Shown: positions 25,318-33,599, numbered from the stretch's first letter. The stretch is 64,000 nt of DNA from CAVQFO01 sp963711725 (GCA_963711725.1 CAVQFO010000032.1:35223-99222); one strand, 5' to 3'. Notes: generated by a model not told the origin, from the sequence alone. Translations and numbers: made by a program.

Positions 25318-25625
25318 CAGCGGCCCCTCCCGACGCGGAACAAACCCATCGGGAAGGCGATGAGGATCAGCACAAACAGGCTGAACTCGATCACCGGCGT
25401 CCAGCTCACCGCGACGAACGGACTGACCGCGCCCTCGATGAAGCCCAGCAGCAGCCCGCCCAGCAGGGCGCCGGCCGGATTGCCCAGCCCGCCGAGCACG
25501 GTGACGACGAAGCTCTTCAGCTCATAACCGCCGCCCGAGAGGATGGTGAATGGAAACAGGGTGGCGATCAGCCCGCCCGCCACGGCGGCGATGCCGATAC
25601 CCAAGCCGAAGGCGATGGCCAGCAC
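25317..25625 (-). CDS. livH: LivH permease, C-terminal part of a frameshifted gene
   Basis: This frame encodes the last third of a LivH permease: LAIAFGLGIGIAAVAGGLIA, then VTVLGGLGNPAGALLGGLLLGF (cytoplasmic EAA-like loop) and a final TM. It is the direct continuation of the ORF that starts at 26181. One extra base near 25625-25640 (CCCG in the plus strand) breaks the frame. With that base removed, the full LivH of about 288 residues is restored. Confidence 0.85.
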   Translation of the reverse strand: MLAIAFGLGIGIAAVAGGLIATLFPFTILSGGGYELKSFVVTVLGGLGNPAGALLGGLLLGFIEGAVSPFVAVSWTPVIEFSLFVLILIAFPMGLFRVGRGR

Positions 25626-26181
25626 CCGAGCAGGAGGGGATGCCCATCAGTTCGGCGGCCTGGCGGTTGCTCGCCACGGCGCGGATCGCCTTGCCCAGGC
25701 GGGTGTGATACATGAACAGGTACAGTGCCGCCGCCACCAGAATGGCGACCACGGCGGCGACGATATGGTTGCCCGGGATGGTATAGCCGCCGATGGCCAC
25801 GCCGGGAATACTGAGTGGTACGTTGTACGGGCTGGTACTCCAGGCGGCGGTGCCCAGGCCGATGACGATCATGTTCACGGCAAAGGTGGCCAGCAGGCTC
25901 ATCAGCTCCGCGCGGCCGATGACTTGGTGAACCGCGATCCAGTAGATGCACACGCCCACCAGAAAACCGCCCACCGCCACCACCGGCAGGCCCAGGTAAG
26001 GGTTGAGCCCCGCCCCGGAGACCAGAAAATACAGTGCGAACATGCCCAGGGCGATCATGGCGCCGTGGGCCAGATTGATGACCTTCATGACCCCGAAGAT
26101 CAGGGTCAGGCCAATGGCCGCCAGCCCGTAGACCGCCCCCAACAACAGGCCGTTGAGAATCGATACGATAATTCCGGTCAC
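25522..26181 (-). CDS. livH: LivH permease, N-terminal part of a frameshifted gene
   Basis: Starts at ATG 26181 (MTGIIVSILNGLLLGAVYGL), typical of LivH, with TM helices and the motifs LTLIFGVMKVINLAHG and AIRAVASNRQAAELMGI. After MGIP the frame becomes Arg/His-rich nonsense (SCSGAGHRLRLGYRHRRRGG), while the correct continuation lies in another frame. Since every other liv gene is intact, a sequencing indel is more likely than a true lesion. Confidence 0.88.
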   Translation of the reverse strand: MTGIIVSILNGLLLGAVYGLAAIGLTLIFGVMKVINLAHGAMIALGMFALYFLVSGAGLNPYLGLPVVAVGGFLVGVCIYWIAVHQVIGRAELMSLLATFAVNMIVIGLGTAAWSTSPYNVPLSIPGVAIGGYTIPGNHIVAAVVAILVAAALYLFMYHTRLGKAIRAVASNRQAAELMGIPSCSGAGHRLRLGYRHRRRGGRADRHPVSIHHPLGRRL

Positions 26182-26244
26182 GTCAGTGCCCTTTTGTTGC
26201 AGCGAGGGGGCGGAGCCGTCCGCGGACGGCTCCGCCGGCCGGCA

Positions 26245-27447
26245 TCAGTGAATCGGGTAAACCAGCTTGGCCGTAGCCGCGGACTGGGGCCAGACCACCT
26301 TCTTCTCCAGCTTGCCGTGTTCCTTCTGCCACTGGGCCAGGATCATGGCGTGGCCCACCTGCAGGCCGTGTTCATCCTTGCTGCTGGCGAACTTGATGTG
26401 TCCGTAGAAGGTTGTGGCGTCCATGTTGTTCAGGGCCGCCGCCACCTTGTCGGTATCCAGGCTGCCGGCCTGCTCGATGGCGTGCTGCAGGACCAGGCCC
26501 GCGGCATAGCCGCCGGCGGCGTGGTAGCCGGGGGTCTCGTGGTAGCGGTCGCGGTAAGCCTTGGTGAAGGCCTTGCCGGTGGGGCCGAAGTCCGGCTTGA
26601 AGGCGGCGGACGGCTCCCACTGGGAGGGCACGCTCACGCCGTAGGCGGCCTGGCCCAGTTCGGCGAACTTGGGCACGTCCGGGGCCACCAGCAGGGAGAT
26701 CATCTTCAGCTTCATGTTCTGCTCGTGAAGCTGGCGGGCCAGGGTGCTGCCGTCGGCGAAGTGGCCGCCGCCGATGAGCACGGTGGCGCCGGAACCCACC
26801 ACCTTGTTGAGGATGGGGCTGAAATCGGTGGTGGAGGAGTCATAGCCCTCGTCGATCACCACGTTGAGCCCGTTCTTGTCGGCGTATTTCTTGGCGCCCT
26901 CGGCCACGGCCTTGGCAAAACCGCTGTTCTCGTAGATCAGGGCGATCTTGGCCTTGGGGTCCTTGGCCTTGATCGCGTCCAGAGCACTGGCCAGGTAGAG
27001 GTGGGCCGGCGTGTACATCTGGAACAGGTACTGGTTGCCCAGGGTGTAGGTCTTACCCTCGGCGGCGCCGGTGGTGATCATCACCTTGCCGTACTGCTCG
27101 GAAATGATGGCCGCCGTGGCTGTCAGGCCCGAGGAATAGGGGCTGAACAGAAAATCGGCGTTGTCCTCGGTGACCAGCCGGGAATAGAGCTGCTGGACGC
27201 GGCCGGACTGGGACTGGTCGTCGTAGTGGGCGAATTTCACCTTGTACTTCTCGCCGCCGACCTTGATGCCGCCTTCGGCATTGACCTGGTCGCGCCACAG
27301 CTCGAAGCCGTGCAACTGGGGCGTGGAGTCGGCGTTCAGTTTGCCGGTTTCCGAAGACGTGAAGCCGATGACGATGTCCTTGGCGAAACTCAGGCCTGGC
27401 AGCGCCAGACCGACGCAGATGGCAATCCCTAAAGCGAGCTTTCGCAT
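26245..27447 (-). CDS. livK: Periplasmic substrate-binding protein LivK-like
   Basis: A 400-residue type I periplasmic binding protein with a signal peptide of 22 residues (ending LSFA). The mature start KDIVIGFTSSETGKLNADST matches the ligand-loop pattern of amino-acid/amide-binding ABC proteins (Peripla_BP_6), but differs enough that the ligand may be an amide, urea-like or aromatic compound rather than leucine. It is the first large gene of livKHMGF. AGGAGGAGAG lies upstream of ATG 27447. The presence of a sigma-54 promoter suggests regulation by the adjacent two-component system. Confidence 0.9.
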   Translation of the reverse strand: MRKLALGIAICVGLALPGLSFAKDIVIGFTSSETGKLNADSTPQLHGFELWRDQVNAEGGIKVGGEKYKVKFAHYDDQSQSGRVQQLYSRLVTEDNADFLFSPYSSGLTATAAIISEQYGKVMITTGAAEGKTYTLGNQYLFQMYTPAHLYLASALDAIKAKDPKAKIALIYENSGFAKAVAEGAKKYADKNGLNVVIDEGYDSSTTDFSPILNKVVGSGATVLIGGGHFADGSTLARQLHEQNMKLKMISLLVAPDVPKFAELGQAAYGVSVPSQWEPSAAFKPDFGPTGKAFTKAYRDRYHETPGYHAAGGYAAGLVLQHAIEQAGSLDTDKVAAALNNMDATTFYGHIKFASSKDEHGLQVGHAMILAQWQKEHGKLEKKVVWPQSAATAKLVYPIH

Positions 27448-27465
27448 GGATGCTCTCCTCCTGGT

Positions 27466-27585
27466 TTATGGATAGTTCGGACGAATGAGGACGGTACGGA
27501 GGAGCGAGGTGTCAGGGCCGCCAGGCAAGCGGGCACGCCGGATACGAACGGTCTTCGGCGTCTCGGCGAGCTGGCGGACGCTCAT
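27466..27585 (-). CDS. Small ORF (39 aa) in the liv leader, possible leader peptide
   Basis: ATG 27585 is preceded by GGAGGAGTGGAAG, a strong ribosome-binding site with good spacing, and the stop (27466-27468) lies 18 bp before the livK start codon. The peptide begins MSVRQLAETPKTVRIRR and is rich in Arg, Leu and Pro. It lies wholly within the predicted transcript from the sigma-54 promoter at 27662-27677. It might be a leader peptide that controls livK, or an independent small protein; there is no signal peptide. I recognise no family. Confidence 0.5.
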   Translation of the reverse strand: MSVRQLAETPKTVRIRRARLPGGPDTSLLRTVLIRPNYP

Positions 27586-27661
27586 CTTCCACTCCTCCAA
27601 AACGATTCGTTCTTCGTCGTCTACGCCCTAATGTTTCGATAGCGGGCGTCCCGCTTGGAAT

Positions 27662-27677
27662 AGCAATATGGGTGCCA
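27662..27677 (-). promoter_or_regulatory. Sigma-54 (-24/-12) promoter of the liv operon
   Basis: On the minus strand the sequence is TGGCAC-CCATA-TTGCT, an essentially exact match to the RpoN consensus TGGCAC-N5-TTGCW with correct GG/GC spacing. Transcription should start near 27651, giving a leader of about 200 nt before livK that contains the 39-aa ORF. Confidence 0.8.
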
Positions 27678-27731
27678 GGGGCGCGAAGCAAAAGGGGATG
27701 CGGGTTTTCGGCAGGTTTCGGACCGATAAAT

Positions 27732-27778
27732 GGCGGAAAACCGCCGTTTTGTCAGGTGAGAGGTGGCGGATGGCCGCC
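27732..27778. promoter_or_regulatory. Tandem GGCGG-N4-CCGCC palindromes, candidate enhancer sites
   Basis: Two identical-arm palindromes, 27732-27745 (AAAA centre) and 27765-27778 (ATGG centre), are 33 bp apart, about three helical turns. They lie roughly 88 and 121 bp upstream of the predicted liv start. This is the arrangement expected for two dimers of an NtrC/DctD-type activator. Confidence 0.6.
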
Positions 27779-27790
27779 GGATGGAGTCGC

Positions 27791-27898
27791 CCCCCCTCTC
27801 CCTGGCCCTCTCCCACCAGGGGCGAGGGGACGTTCTCTCAAACGCTGGTTACCAAGACTCCGCTCGCCCCCGGTGGAAGAGGGGCCGGGGGAGAGGGT
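27791..27898. repeat. Long inverted repeat, second copy of the 4115-4220 family
   Basis: Arms 27791-27830 and 27861-27898 are near-complementary and closely related in sequence to the repeat at 4115-4220. It lies between the enhancer sites and the regulator gene. Confidence 0.75.
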
Positions 27899-28107
27899 GA
27901 CCAAACAGGTGGCGGTAGCCTGGATGAAACGCAGTGGAATCCAGGAGCTTCCCACGCAGCCAGACCGCCTTGACGCGGCGTGCAAGCCGGCAAATCGACC
28001 GGAGTTCAACCACAGAGGCTACGCCCCGCCGTTGGCGGCGCGCTGTCGTGCGGCAAACGGCCCGCGAACCCGGCGGGTCGGCAGAATCCGGGCTGGGAAG
28101 ACAGATC

Positions 28108-28182
28108 CTCTCGCCAAGGCGCCAAGGGATCAGGGGTTACCCATTTCGGTAACCCTTAGCGTTCTTGGCGCCTTGGCGAGAG
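28108..28182. repeat. Nested inverted repeat, CTCTCGCCAAGGCGCCAAG type
   Basis: A perfect 19-bp inverted repeat (28108-28126 with 28164-28182) encloses a second 8-bp hairpin GGGTTACC/GGTAACCC (28134-28141 with 28148-28155). This is a frequent intergenic repeat type in gammaproteobacteria. Confidence 0.75.
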
Positions 28183-28324
28183 CATAAAATTCAATCGGTT
28201 GCGGGATGTTTGATGGGAGGACAATAAAGCCCTCTTGTCTTTCTCTGTGGAACTCCGTGTCCTCTGTGGTGATCTTCATGCTTCGAGCTTCTTACGAAGC
28301 CCGAATTTTAACCACACGGCATGC

Positions 28325-28351
28325 GGCGCAATGCCCTTCGGTTATTGCGCC
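28325..28351. repeat. REP-like hairpin GGCGCAAT...ATTGCGCC
   Basis: An 8-bp perfect stem around CCCTTCGGTT, followed by CTACG. It belongs to the GTAGGGCGCAATAACCGAAGG class of dispersed intergenic palindromes. Confidence 0.7.
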
Positions 28352-28381
28352 CTACGCGTTGGATGAAGCGACCACGACAAC

Positions 28382-28417
28382 TCCCCTCGCCCCTGGCGGG
28401 AGAGGGGGGGGAGGGGC
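28382..28417. repeat. Half copy of the CCCTCTCCC/GGGAGAGGG repeat
   Basis: One arm of the 4115-4220 family, without the partner arm. It is the last of several repeat elements filling the otherwise gene-free interval 27586-28450. Confidence 0.65.
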
Positions 28418-28450
28418 AAACCATTCGCGGCGATAGGCGCCGCGCCTGAT

Positions 28451-29809
28451 TCAAGGTCGAAACTGCCGCCGATCCAACCCGTATTTCCGCACCTTGTCGT
28501 GCAGCGTCTTGCGGGGGATGCCCAGGGCCTCGGTGGCCTCGCTGAGATTGCCGCGGGAGGCCTGGAGCTGCTGCTCGATCAGGCTCTTTTCGAAGCTCTC
28601 CACCTGTTCGCGCAGGCTCATCGGGGCTTCCGAAGATCCGACGGATACCAGCCGGTCCAGGTCGTAGCCGTGGTTTTCCCCCAGCAGGACATAGCGTTCG
28701 GCGGCGTTGCGCAGTTCCCGAACGTTGCCGGGCCAATCGTGGGCAAGCAGGACCGAGAGTTGATCCGAGTCGATCGGCGGCGCCTCGCGCTCGTAGCGTG
28801 CCCCGGCCACCAGGGCGAAGTGCTGGAACAGCAGGGGAATGTCTTCGCGGCGCTCGCGCAGAGGCGGGATATGCAGCGAGACCACGTTGAGCCGGTAGTA
28901 GAGGTCCTCCCGGAAGTCGCCGTCATCCGATGCCTCGCGCAGATCGGTCTTGGTGGCGGCCACCACGCGCAGATCCAGCGGGATGGGTGAGTTGGAGCCC
29001 AGTCGTTCGATGGATCTTTCCTGAAGGGCGCGGAGCAGCCGCACTTGCAGCGACGGCGGCATGCTTTCGATTTCATCCAGAAACAGCGTTCCGCCGCTGG
29101 CGTGTTCCAGCTTGCCCACCCGACGGCCCCGGGCACCGGTAAAGGCGCCGGCTTCGTGGCCGAACAATTCGCTTTCGATCAGCTGTTCGGGCACCGCGCC
29201 GCAGTTCACCGCAACGAAGTTGCGACTGTTGCGGCGGCTCTGTTCGTGCAGGGCGCGGGCCACCATTTCCTTGCCCGTGCCGGTTTCGCCCAGAATCAGC
29301 ACGTCGGCATCGGTATCCGCCACCTGCCGGATCAGCGCCCGCAGGCGTTGCATGGCCGGCGTGCCGCCCAGGATCCGGGGGCCGGGCGCGCTTTGGGCTT
29401 CGAGCTCCCGACGCAGGTTGCGGTTCTCCAGGGTCAGGGCGCGCTTGTCCAGGGCCCGGCGCACCACCTCCGTCAGGGTTTCCGGCGAATAGGGTTTCTC
29501 CAGGAAATCGTAGGCACCGTCGCGCATGGCGCCGACAGCCATGGCGATGTCGCCGTGGCCGGTCACCAGCACCACGGGCAGGTCGCGATCCACGGCCAGG
29601 GCTCTTTCCATGAACGTCAGTCCGTCCATGCGCGGCATCTTGATATCGCAGACCACGATACCGGGGAAATCCGCCGATATGCGATTCAGCGCCGTTTCCG
29701 CGTGGTCGAAGCATTCCACCTCGGTGTCGGTAAGCTCAAGGGTCTGCCTTGCGGCATCCCGGATATGGGCTTCGTCGTCGATGAACAGGACCGGGCCCGC
29801 TTCACTCAT
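28451..29809 (-). CDS. Sigma-54-dependent response regulator (NtrC/DctD-like)
   Basis: A 452-residue activator. The receiver domain has D11/D12, phospho-acceptor D55 (VVCDIKMPRMDG) and KPY. The AAA+ domain carries Walker A GETGTGKE, the sigma-54 contact loop GAFTGA, Walker B GTLFLDEI and the arginine-finger region FREDLYYRLNV. The C-terminal Fis-type helix-turn-helix is NLSEATEALGIPRKTLHDKVRKYGL. ATG 29809 overlaps the sensor gene's 3' end by 8 bp. Receiver plus sensor type place it closest to DctD. The nearby RpoN promoter before livK is the likely target. Confidence 0.9.
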   Translation of the reverse strand: MSEAGPVLFIDDEAHIRDAARQTLELTDTEVECFDHAETALNRISADFPGIVVCDIKMPRMDGLTFMERALAVDRDLPVVLVTGHGDIAMAVGAMRDGAYDFLEKPYSPETLTEVVRRALDKRALTLENRNLRRELEAQSAPGPRILGGTPAMQRLRALIRQVADTDADVLILGETGTGKEMVARALHEQSRRNSRNFVAVNCGAVPEQLIESELFGHEAGAFTGARGRRVGKLEHASGGTLFLDEIESMPPSLQVRLLRALQERSIERLGSNSPIPLDLRVVAATKTDLREASDDGDFREDLYYRLNVVSLHIPPLRERREDIPLLFQHFALVAGARYEREAPPIDSDQLSVLLAHDWPGNVRELRNAAERYVLLGENHGYDLDRLVSVGSSEAPMSLREQVESFEKSLIEQQLQASRGNLSEATEALGIPRKTLHDKVRKYGLDRRQFRP

Positions 29810-32087
29810 TCGCAATCTCCCTCGCCGGCACGGCCGGCAATTCGACGGTCAGCACGGCGCCGCCTTCCGGGTGATTGGTAGCACGCATCGTGCCACCCAG
29901 TTCCTCGACGATGCGCACGGAAATGGACAAACCCAGGCCCAGGCCTTCACCCGCTTTCTTGGTGGTGAAGAATGGATCGAAGATCTGGGACAGGGCGCCT
30001 CCGTCGATCCCCTGGCCGTGGTCCCGCACGGACACGCAAACGCGATCGCCCAGGTGATCGATGCCGATCTCCACGACCGGCCGTTCGCTGTCCTCCATGG
30101 CCTGAATCGCGTTACCGATCAGATTCACGAATACCTGTTCCAGCCGCACCATGTCGCCCATGCAGCGAATGTCGGCGTCGGGCGGTTTGCGTATTTCCAC
30201 CGCCAGACGCTGAATCCGGGGGGTGAGCAGGGCCAGGGCGCCGTCGATGACCGCCGACAGGGAGACGGGAACCGGCTGGCCGGAGCTTTTGCGGGCGAAC
30301 AGCTTCAGCTGGGTGATGATTCGCCCCATGCGTTCGCTGAGGCCGTCGATACGACTCAGATTCTCCCGGACGTCGTCGACGCGGTCTGCATCGAGGAAGG
30401 CTCGGGCGTTGCCGGCATAAAAGCGGATGGCCGTGAGCGGCTGGTTGAGCTCGTGATTGATGCCGGCGGAGAGTTGGCCGATGGCGGCGAGCTTGGCGGC
30501 CTGAACCAGCTCGTCCCGGGTCCGCCGCAGCTCTTCCTCGGCGCGTCGGCGATCCTCGATCTCGCGGGTCAGGCGTCGATTCGTTTCCAGCAGATCCCGG
30601 GTTCGCTCGCGGACACGTGTTTCCAGTTGATCGTGGGCCTGTTGCAGCTGTGCTTCGTGTTCCTTGCGCTCGGTGATGTCATGCAGCGTGACGATGTACC
30701 GCACGCCCTCCGGGAGCGTGGTGCGATTGATCGCCAATTCCAGCGGCAGCGTCGTGCCGTCGGCGCGGCGGGCGGTCACTTCCAGCACGGGAAGGGGGCC
30801 CGGCCGGTCGTTCAGAATCCGCGTCTGGTACTGGAAGTCGAATCCGTCCGCGGGCTTGAGCAACGCTTCCACCGGGCTTGCGACCACCTCCGAGGCTTGC
30901 CGTCCCAGCAGGACTTCCGCCGTGGTGTTGAACGTTTCGATGCGCCCTTCGGGATCCAGCGTGATCAGGCCGGCCCGGGTGCTGTCGATGATCGTCTGAA
31001 CCCGCAATTCATTGGCGGCCGCCGTTTCCATGGCTTCGTGCTCGTAGCGCAACCGCTCGGCCAGGCGCTGGCGCCGCTGATAGAGGATGAGCCCGATCAG
31101 GAAGGTCGCGCCCATCACGAATCCCACAAGCAGTACCGCGCTGACGACGTCGGTGAGCACCGATGAGGTGTTCGTGAGGATGTGGACGCGCCAGCCGGCC
31201 TCGGCCATGTCCTGGCCGTGTTCGAGATAGGTCGTGTCGCCGTTGGCGCTGTGCAGGGTCAGCAGCCGGGCGTCACCGCCGAACGGCGTAATGGTGCCGG
31301 TGGGCAGCGGCGTCAGCGCATGCTGGGCGTAGCGGCGGCTGGCCACGACCTGCTGGCGGATGTCCTCGGGAACGGGCGTTAACGTGTGGTACCGCCACTG
31401 CGGGCGCGTGGAGAGGAAGATGACGCCGTGGGGGCCGGTGACGACGAATTCGTAATGCTTGTTGTCGCCGGGCTCCTGCTCCAGTGATTCCAGCGAGACC
31501 TTTACCACGACCACACCGTCCACCGTCGCGCCCGGTCCCGTGACCGGATAAGCGAAATAGTAGCCGCGCCTGCCGGAAGACCAGCCCAGGGCGTAGTAGC
31601 GGCCCAGCCCACCTTTGACGGCTTCCTGGAAATACGGGCGGAAGCTGTAGTTGTCGCCCACGAAGCTGTCGCGCTGCTGCCAGTTGCTGGAGGCGAGGGT
31701 GAGGCCCGTTCGATCCATGACGTAGATGTCGGATGCGCCCGAGACCCGCGCGGCGAGTTGAAGATAGCGGTCCACGTCTTCCCGGGCCGCCGGATTCCAC
31801 GGGTGGACGAGAAGGTTCCGCAATCGATGGTCGTTGGTCAGCAGGCGCGGCAGGTATTTGTAGCTGTCCAGCTCACGGCGGATATTCGCCATGTACAGCG
31901 CCAAGTCATGATCGCCGCGGTCCAGGAGCCGTTGCAGCGCCGCTTCCCGGGCGACCTGCTGGGTCACCCAGAGGACTCCGACAAAAAGTACCGCCAGGAC
32001 CGCCAGGCCACGGTGGCGGTGCAGCAGTCTTGCAAGGCGGCGTATGGAGGAGCGGTTGGGCACGTCTGGGGTTGCTCGCATCTTCAA
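29802..32087 (-). CDS. DctB-like membrane sensor histidine kinase
   Basis: A 761-residue kinase. TM1 (GLAVLAVLFVGVLWVTQQVA) and TM2 (near 315-340) bracket a periplasmic dCache-type sensor of about 270 residues with DIYVMDRTGLTLASSNW and the SFVGDNYSFRPYFQEA signature seen in DctB. A PAS domain (RVQTIIDSTRAGLITLDPEG), a coiled coil, HisKA (AGINHELNQPLTAIRFYAGN) and HATPase_c (NLIGNAIQAM; GLGLGLSISVRI) follow. DctB senses C4-dicarboxylates; here the neighbour is a liv importer rather than dctA/dctPQM, so the ligand may differ. It is first in a two-gene operon with the regulator. Confidence 0.9.
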   Translation of the reverse strand: MKMRATPDVPNRSSIRRLARLLHRHRGLAVLAVLFVGVLWVTQQVAREAALQRLLDRGDHDLALYMANIRRELDSYKYLPRLLTNDHRLRNLLVHPWNPAAREDVDRYLQLAARVSGASDIYVMDRTGLTLASSNWQQRDSFVGDNYSFRPYFQEAVKGGLGRYYALGWSSGRRGYYFAYPVTGPGATVDGVVVVKVSLESLEQEPGDNKHYEFVVTGPHGVIFLSTRPQWRYHTLTPVPEDIRQQVVASRRYAQHALTPLPTGTITPFGGDARLLTLHSANGDTTYLEHGQDMAEAGWRVHILTNTSSVLTDVVSAVLLVGFVMGATFLIGLILYQRRQRLAERLRYEHEAMETAAANELRVQTIIDSTRAGLITLDPEGRIETFNTTAEVLLGRQASEVVASPVEALLKPADGFDFQYQTRILNDRPGPLPVLEVTARRADGTTLPLELAINRTTLPEGVRYIVTLHDITERKEHEAQLQQAHDQLETRVRERTRDLLETNRRLTREIEDRRRAEEELRRTRDELVQAAKLAAIGQLSAGINHELNQPLTAIRFYAGNARAFLDADRVDDVRENLSRIDGLSERMGRIITQLKLFARKSSGQPVPVSLSAVIDGALALLTPRIQRLAVEIRKPPDADIRCMGDMVRLEQVFVNLIGNAIQAMEDSERPVVEIGIDHLGDRVCVSVRDHGQGIDGGALSQIFDPFFTTKKAGEGLGLGLSISVRIVEELGGTMRATNHPEGGAVLTVELPAVPAREIANE

Positions 32088-32155
32088 GTGAGCCCTCAGT
32101 TTAGCCGTGCGATCCGGCGGAGGCGATTCCGCCGCCGAGGGATCGCGACTCCGGC

Positions 32156-32169
32156 TTGACCCGCGTCAA
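32156..32169. promoter_or_regulatory. FNR/CRP-family-like box TTGAC-N4-GTCAA
   Basis: A perfect palindrome close to the FNR/Anr consensus TTGAT-N4-ATCAA (one change per half site). It lies in the 147-bp divergent gap, 69 bp from the sensor start and 66 bp from the next gene's start. Confidence 0.4.
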
Positions 32170-32234
32170 CGCGGTCTTCTCGCCGTGGCGCCAAAGTCGG
32201 CGGTGAAGGTTCACGTCCGCAGGAGGACACGGCA

Positions 32235-32723
32235 ATGAAAGTCAAAGGAAGATCGGATCTGGCTCGGCTTGCGATTGTGGGTTCCATGGCTGTGGCGCTC
32301 GGTTTGGGCGCCGGCCTCGCGGTGGCGCGCGGCACCGGCGGCGGATCGGGAGCCATGGGTGGCGGAGCGGGAGGGATGAGTGGCGGCAACGGGATGGGAG
32401 ACCGGGATCAACAGCGGGACCAGGCCCGCGACCAGACTCGCGACCAAGCCCGCGATCAGACCCGCATGCAGGATCGTATCCGCGACATGGATCGAATCCG
32501 CGGCCGCCTGAATCAGGGGGTCGGCCAGGCCGAGAGGCAGCAGTTGATGAACCAATATCGTCGGCAACTTGATGGAGCCATGCAGCAAATGGGGCCGGGG
32601 GGCGGTCCGGGGCCGAACGCCAGCGCCGATGAGCGTCTGCGCTACATGGAGCAGCGAAACACCCAGATGCGCGAGTTGATGCAGCACATGTGGGACTACG
32701 AGAACATGCGCGGGCAGCAATAG
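32235..32723 (+). CDS. Secreted Gly-rich/DQxRDQ-repeat protein of unknown function
   Basis: A 162-residue protein with a likely N-terminal signal (LAIVGSMAVALGLGAGLAVA), then a Gly/Met-rich stretch, then a charged repeat of (R)DQARDQT/RDQ units around residues 52-76. A helical C-terminal region follows with many Met and Gln. It probably resides in the periplasm. No family is recognised; Met/Gln/charge-rich periplasmic proteins of this type are sometimes metal-stress related, which is speculation. A strong hairpin follows the stop. Confidence 0.65.
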   Translation: MKVKGRSDLARLAIVGSMAVALGLGAGLAVARGTGGGSGAMGGGAGGMSGGNGMGDRDQQRDQARDQTRDQARDQTRMQDRIRDMDRIRGRLNQGVGQAERQQLMNQYRRQLDGAMQQMGPGGGPGPNASADERLRYMEQRNTQMRELMQHMWDYENMRGQQ

Positions 32724-32731
32724 TCGCCCGG

Positions 32732-32758
32732 CAGGGCGTCGGCATTACCGACGCCCTG
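32732..32758. terminator. Hairpin between convergent genes
   Basis: CAGGGCGTCGG and its complement form an 11-bp perfect stem with a CATTA loop, centred in the 46-bp gap between two convergent genes. There is no long T run on either side, so it may act as a weak or bidirectional terminator. Confidence 0.6.
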
Positions 32759-32769
32759 ACTGCCAAGTT

Positions 32770-33423
32770 TCAGAAGCGGTACCCCAGCCCCACCGAGAAC
32801 AACCAGGGGTTGAGGCTCATGTCCACGGTCTGATCGATCATGCCCGAAAGCTTGGCCTTGGTGTCCATGTGGATGTAGCGGGCATCGAGATTGACCAGCC
32901 AGTTGTTTCCCATTTCCAGATCCACGCCCGCTTGGCCGCCGTAGCCCCAGGCATCGTCCAGTTTGACGTGGATGCCGTTGATCCGGTCCTTTTCGCCGAA
33001 GAAATGTGCGTAGTTCACGCCCGCGCCGATGTAGGGGCGGAATCCGGTGCCGGTCTGGAAGTGGTACTGGAGGTTGATGCCCACGGGCAATTGCTTGACT
33101 TCCGCCAAGGTGTCGATGCCCAGATTCGCGAGCCGCGTGTTGCCGTTGAGCTCCTGCGTGAACGGCCAGGCGGTGAAGAACTCCACGCCGATGTTGTTTG
33201 TCACCATCCCCGTCACCGTGAAGCCGGCAGATGCTGCGTCGTCCAGGTAGATCTCGCTGCGGGAGATTCGATTCAACGACTCGCTGTCGGTGTTCGGGCT
33301 GATCTCGGTGAGCGTGGCCTTCACGAGCCAGTCGCCCCGTTGCGCCGCCCGGACGTTTGCCGGGGAAGCCACGCAGATGCCCAGGGCCAGGGCCGGCAGC
33401 AGTGCCGTGATCGCTTTATTCAT
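32770..33423 (-). CDS. ompW: OmpW/AlkL-family outer-membrane protein
   Basis: A 217-residue protein with a signal peptide ending near ANVRAAQ and the mature pattern GDWLVKATLTEISPNTDSES. It has OmpW strands such as VTNNIGVEFFTAWPF, the LPVGINLQYHF and YIGAGVNYAHFF segments, and a terminal aromatic F (GLGYRF) for BAM assembly. It is an 8-stranded barrel expected to pass small hydrophobic molecules. ATG 33423 follows AAGGAAAG. Two FNR-like boxes lie 127-190 bp upstream; E. coli ompW is known to be FNR-controlled. Confidence 0.9.
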   Translation of the reverse strand: MNKAITALLPALALGICVASPANVRAAQRGDWLVKATLTEISPNTDSESLNRISRSEIYLDDAASAGFTVTGMVTNNIGVEFFTAWPFTQELNGNTRLANLGIDTLAEVKQLPVGINLQYHFQTGTGFRPYIGAGVNYAHFFGEKDRINGIHVKLDDAWGYGGQAGVDLEMGNNWLVNLDARYIHMDTKAKLSGMIDQTVDMSLNPWLFSVGLGYRF

Positions 33424-33549
33424 CGTTCTTTCCTTTCGCTTTGTCTGAAGACGCATTGAGCCAGTGTCCGGGCGGCGCGCGGAGGGTTCGTGACCCGCCA
33501 CCGCCAACAGCCGGATGTCGCCAATTTAGGCGCAGCGTCGTCCCGCTCG

Positions 33550-33563
33550 TTGACCCAGATCAA
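33550..33563. promoter_or_regulatory. FNR/Anr-like box TTGAC-N4-ATCAA
   Basis: One mismatch to the FNR consensus TTGAT-N4-ATCAA. It lies upstream of ompW and exactly 50 bp from a second box. Confidence 0.55.
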
Positions 33564-33599
33564 TCCCAGTCGGTGCGCCGCGGACGCTGGTGCGCCCGG

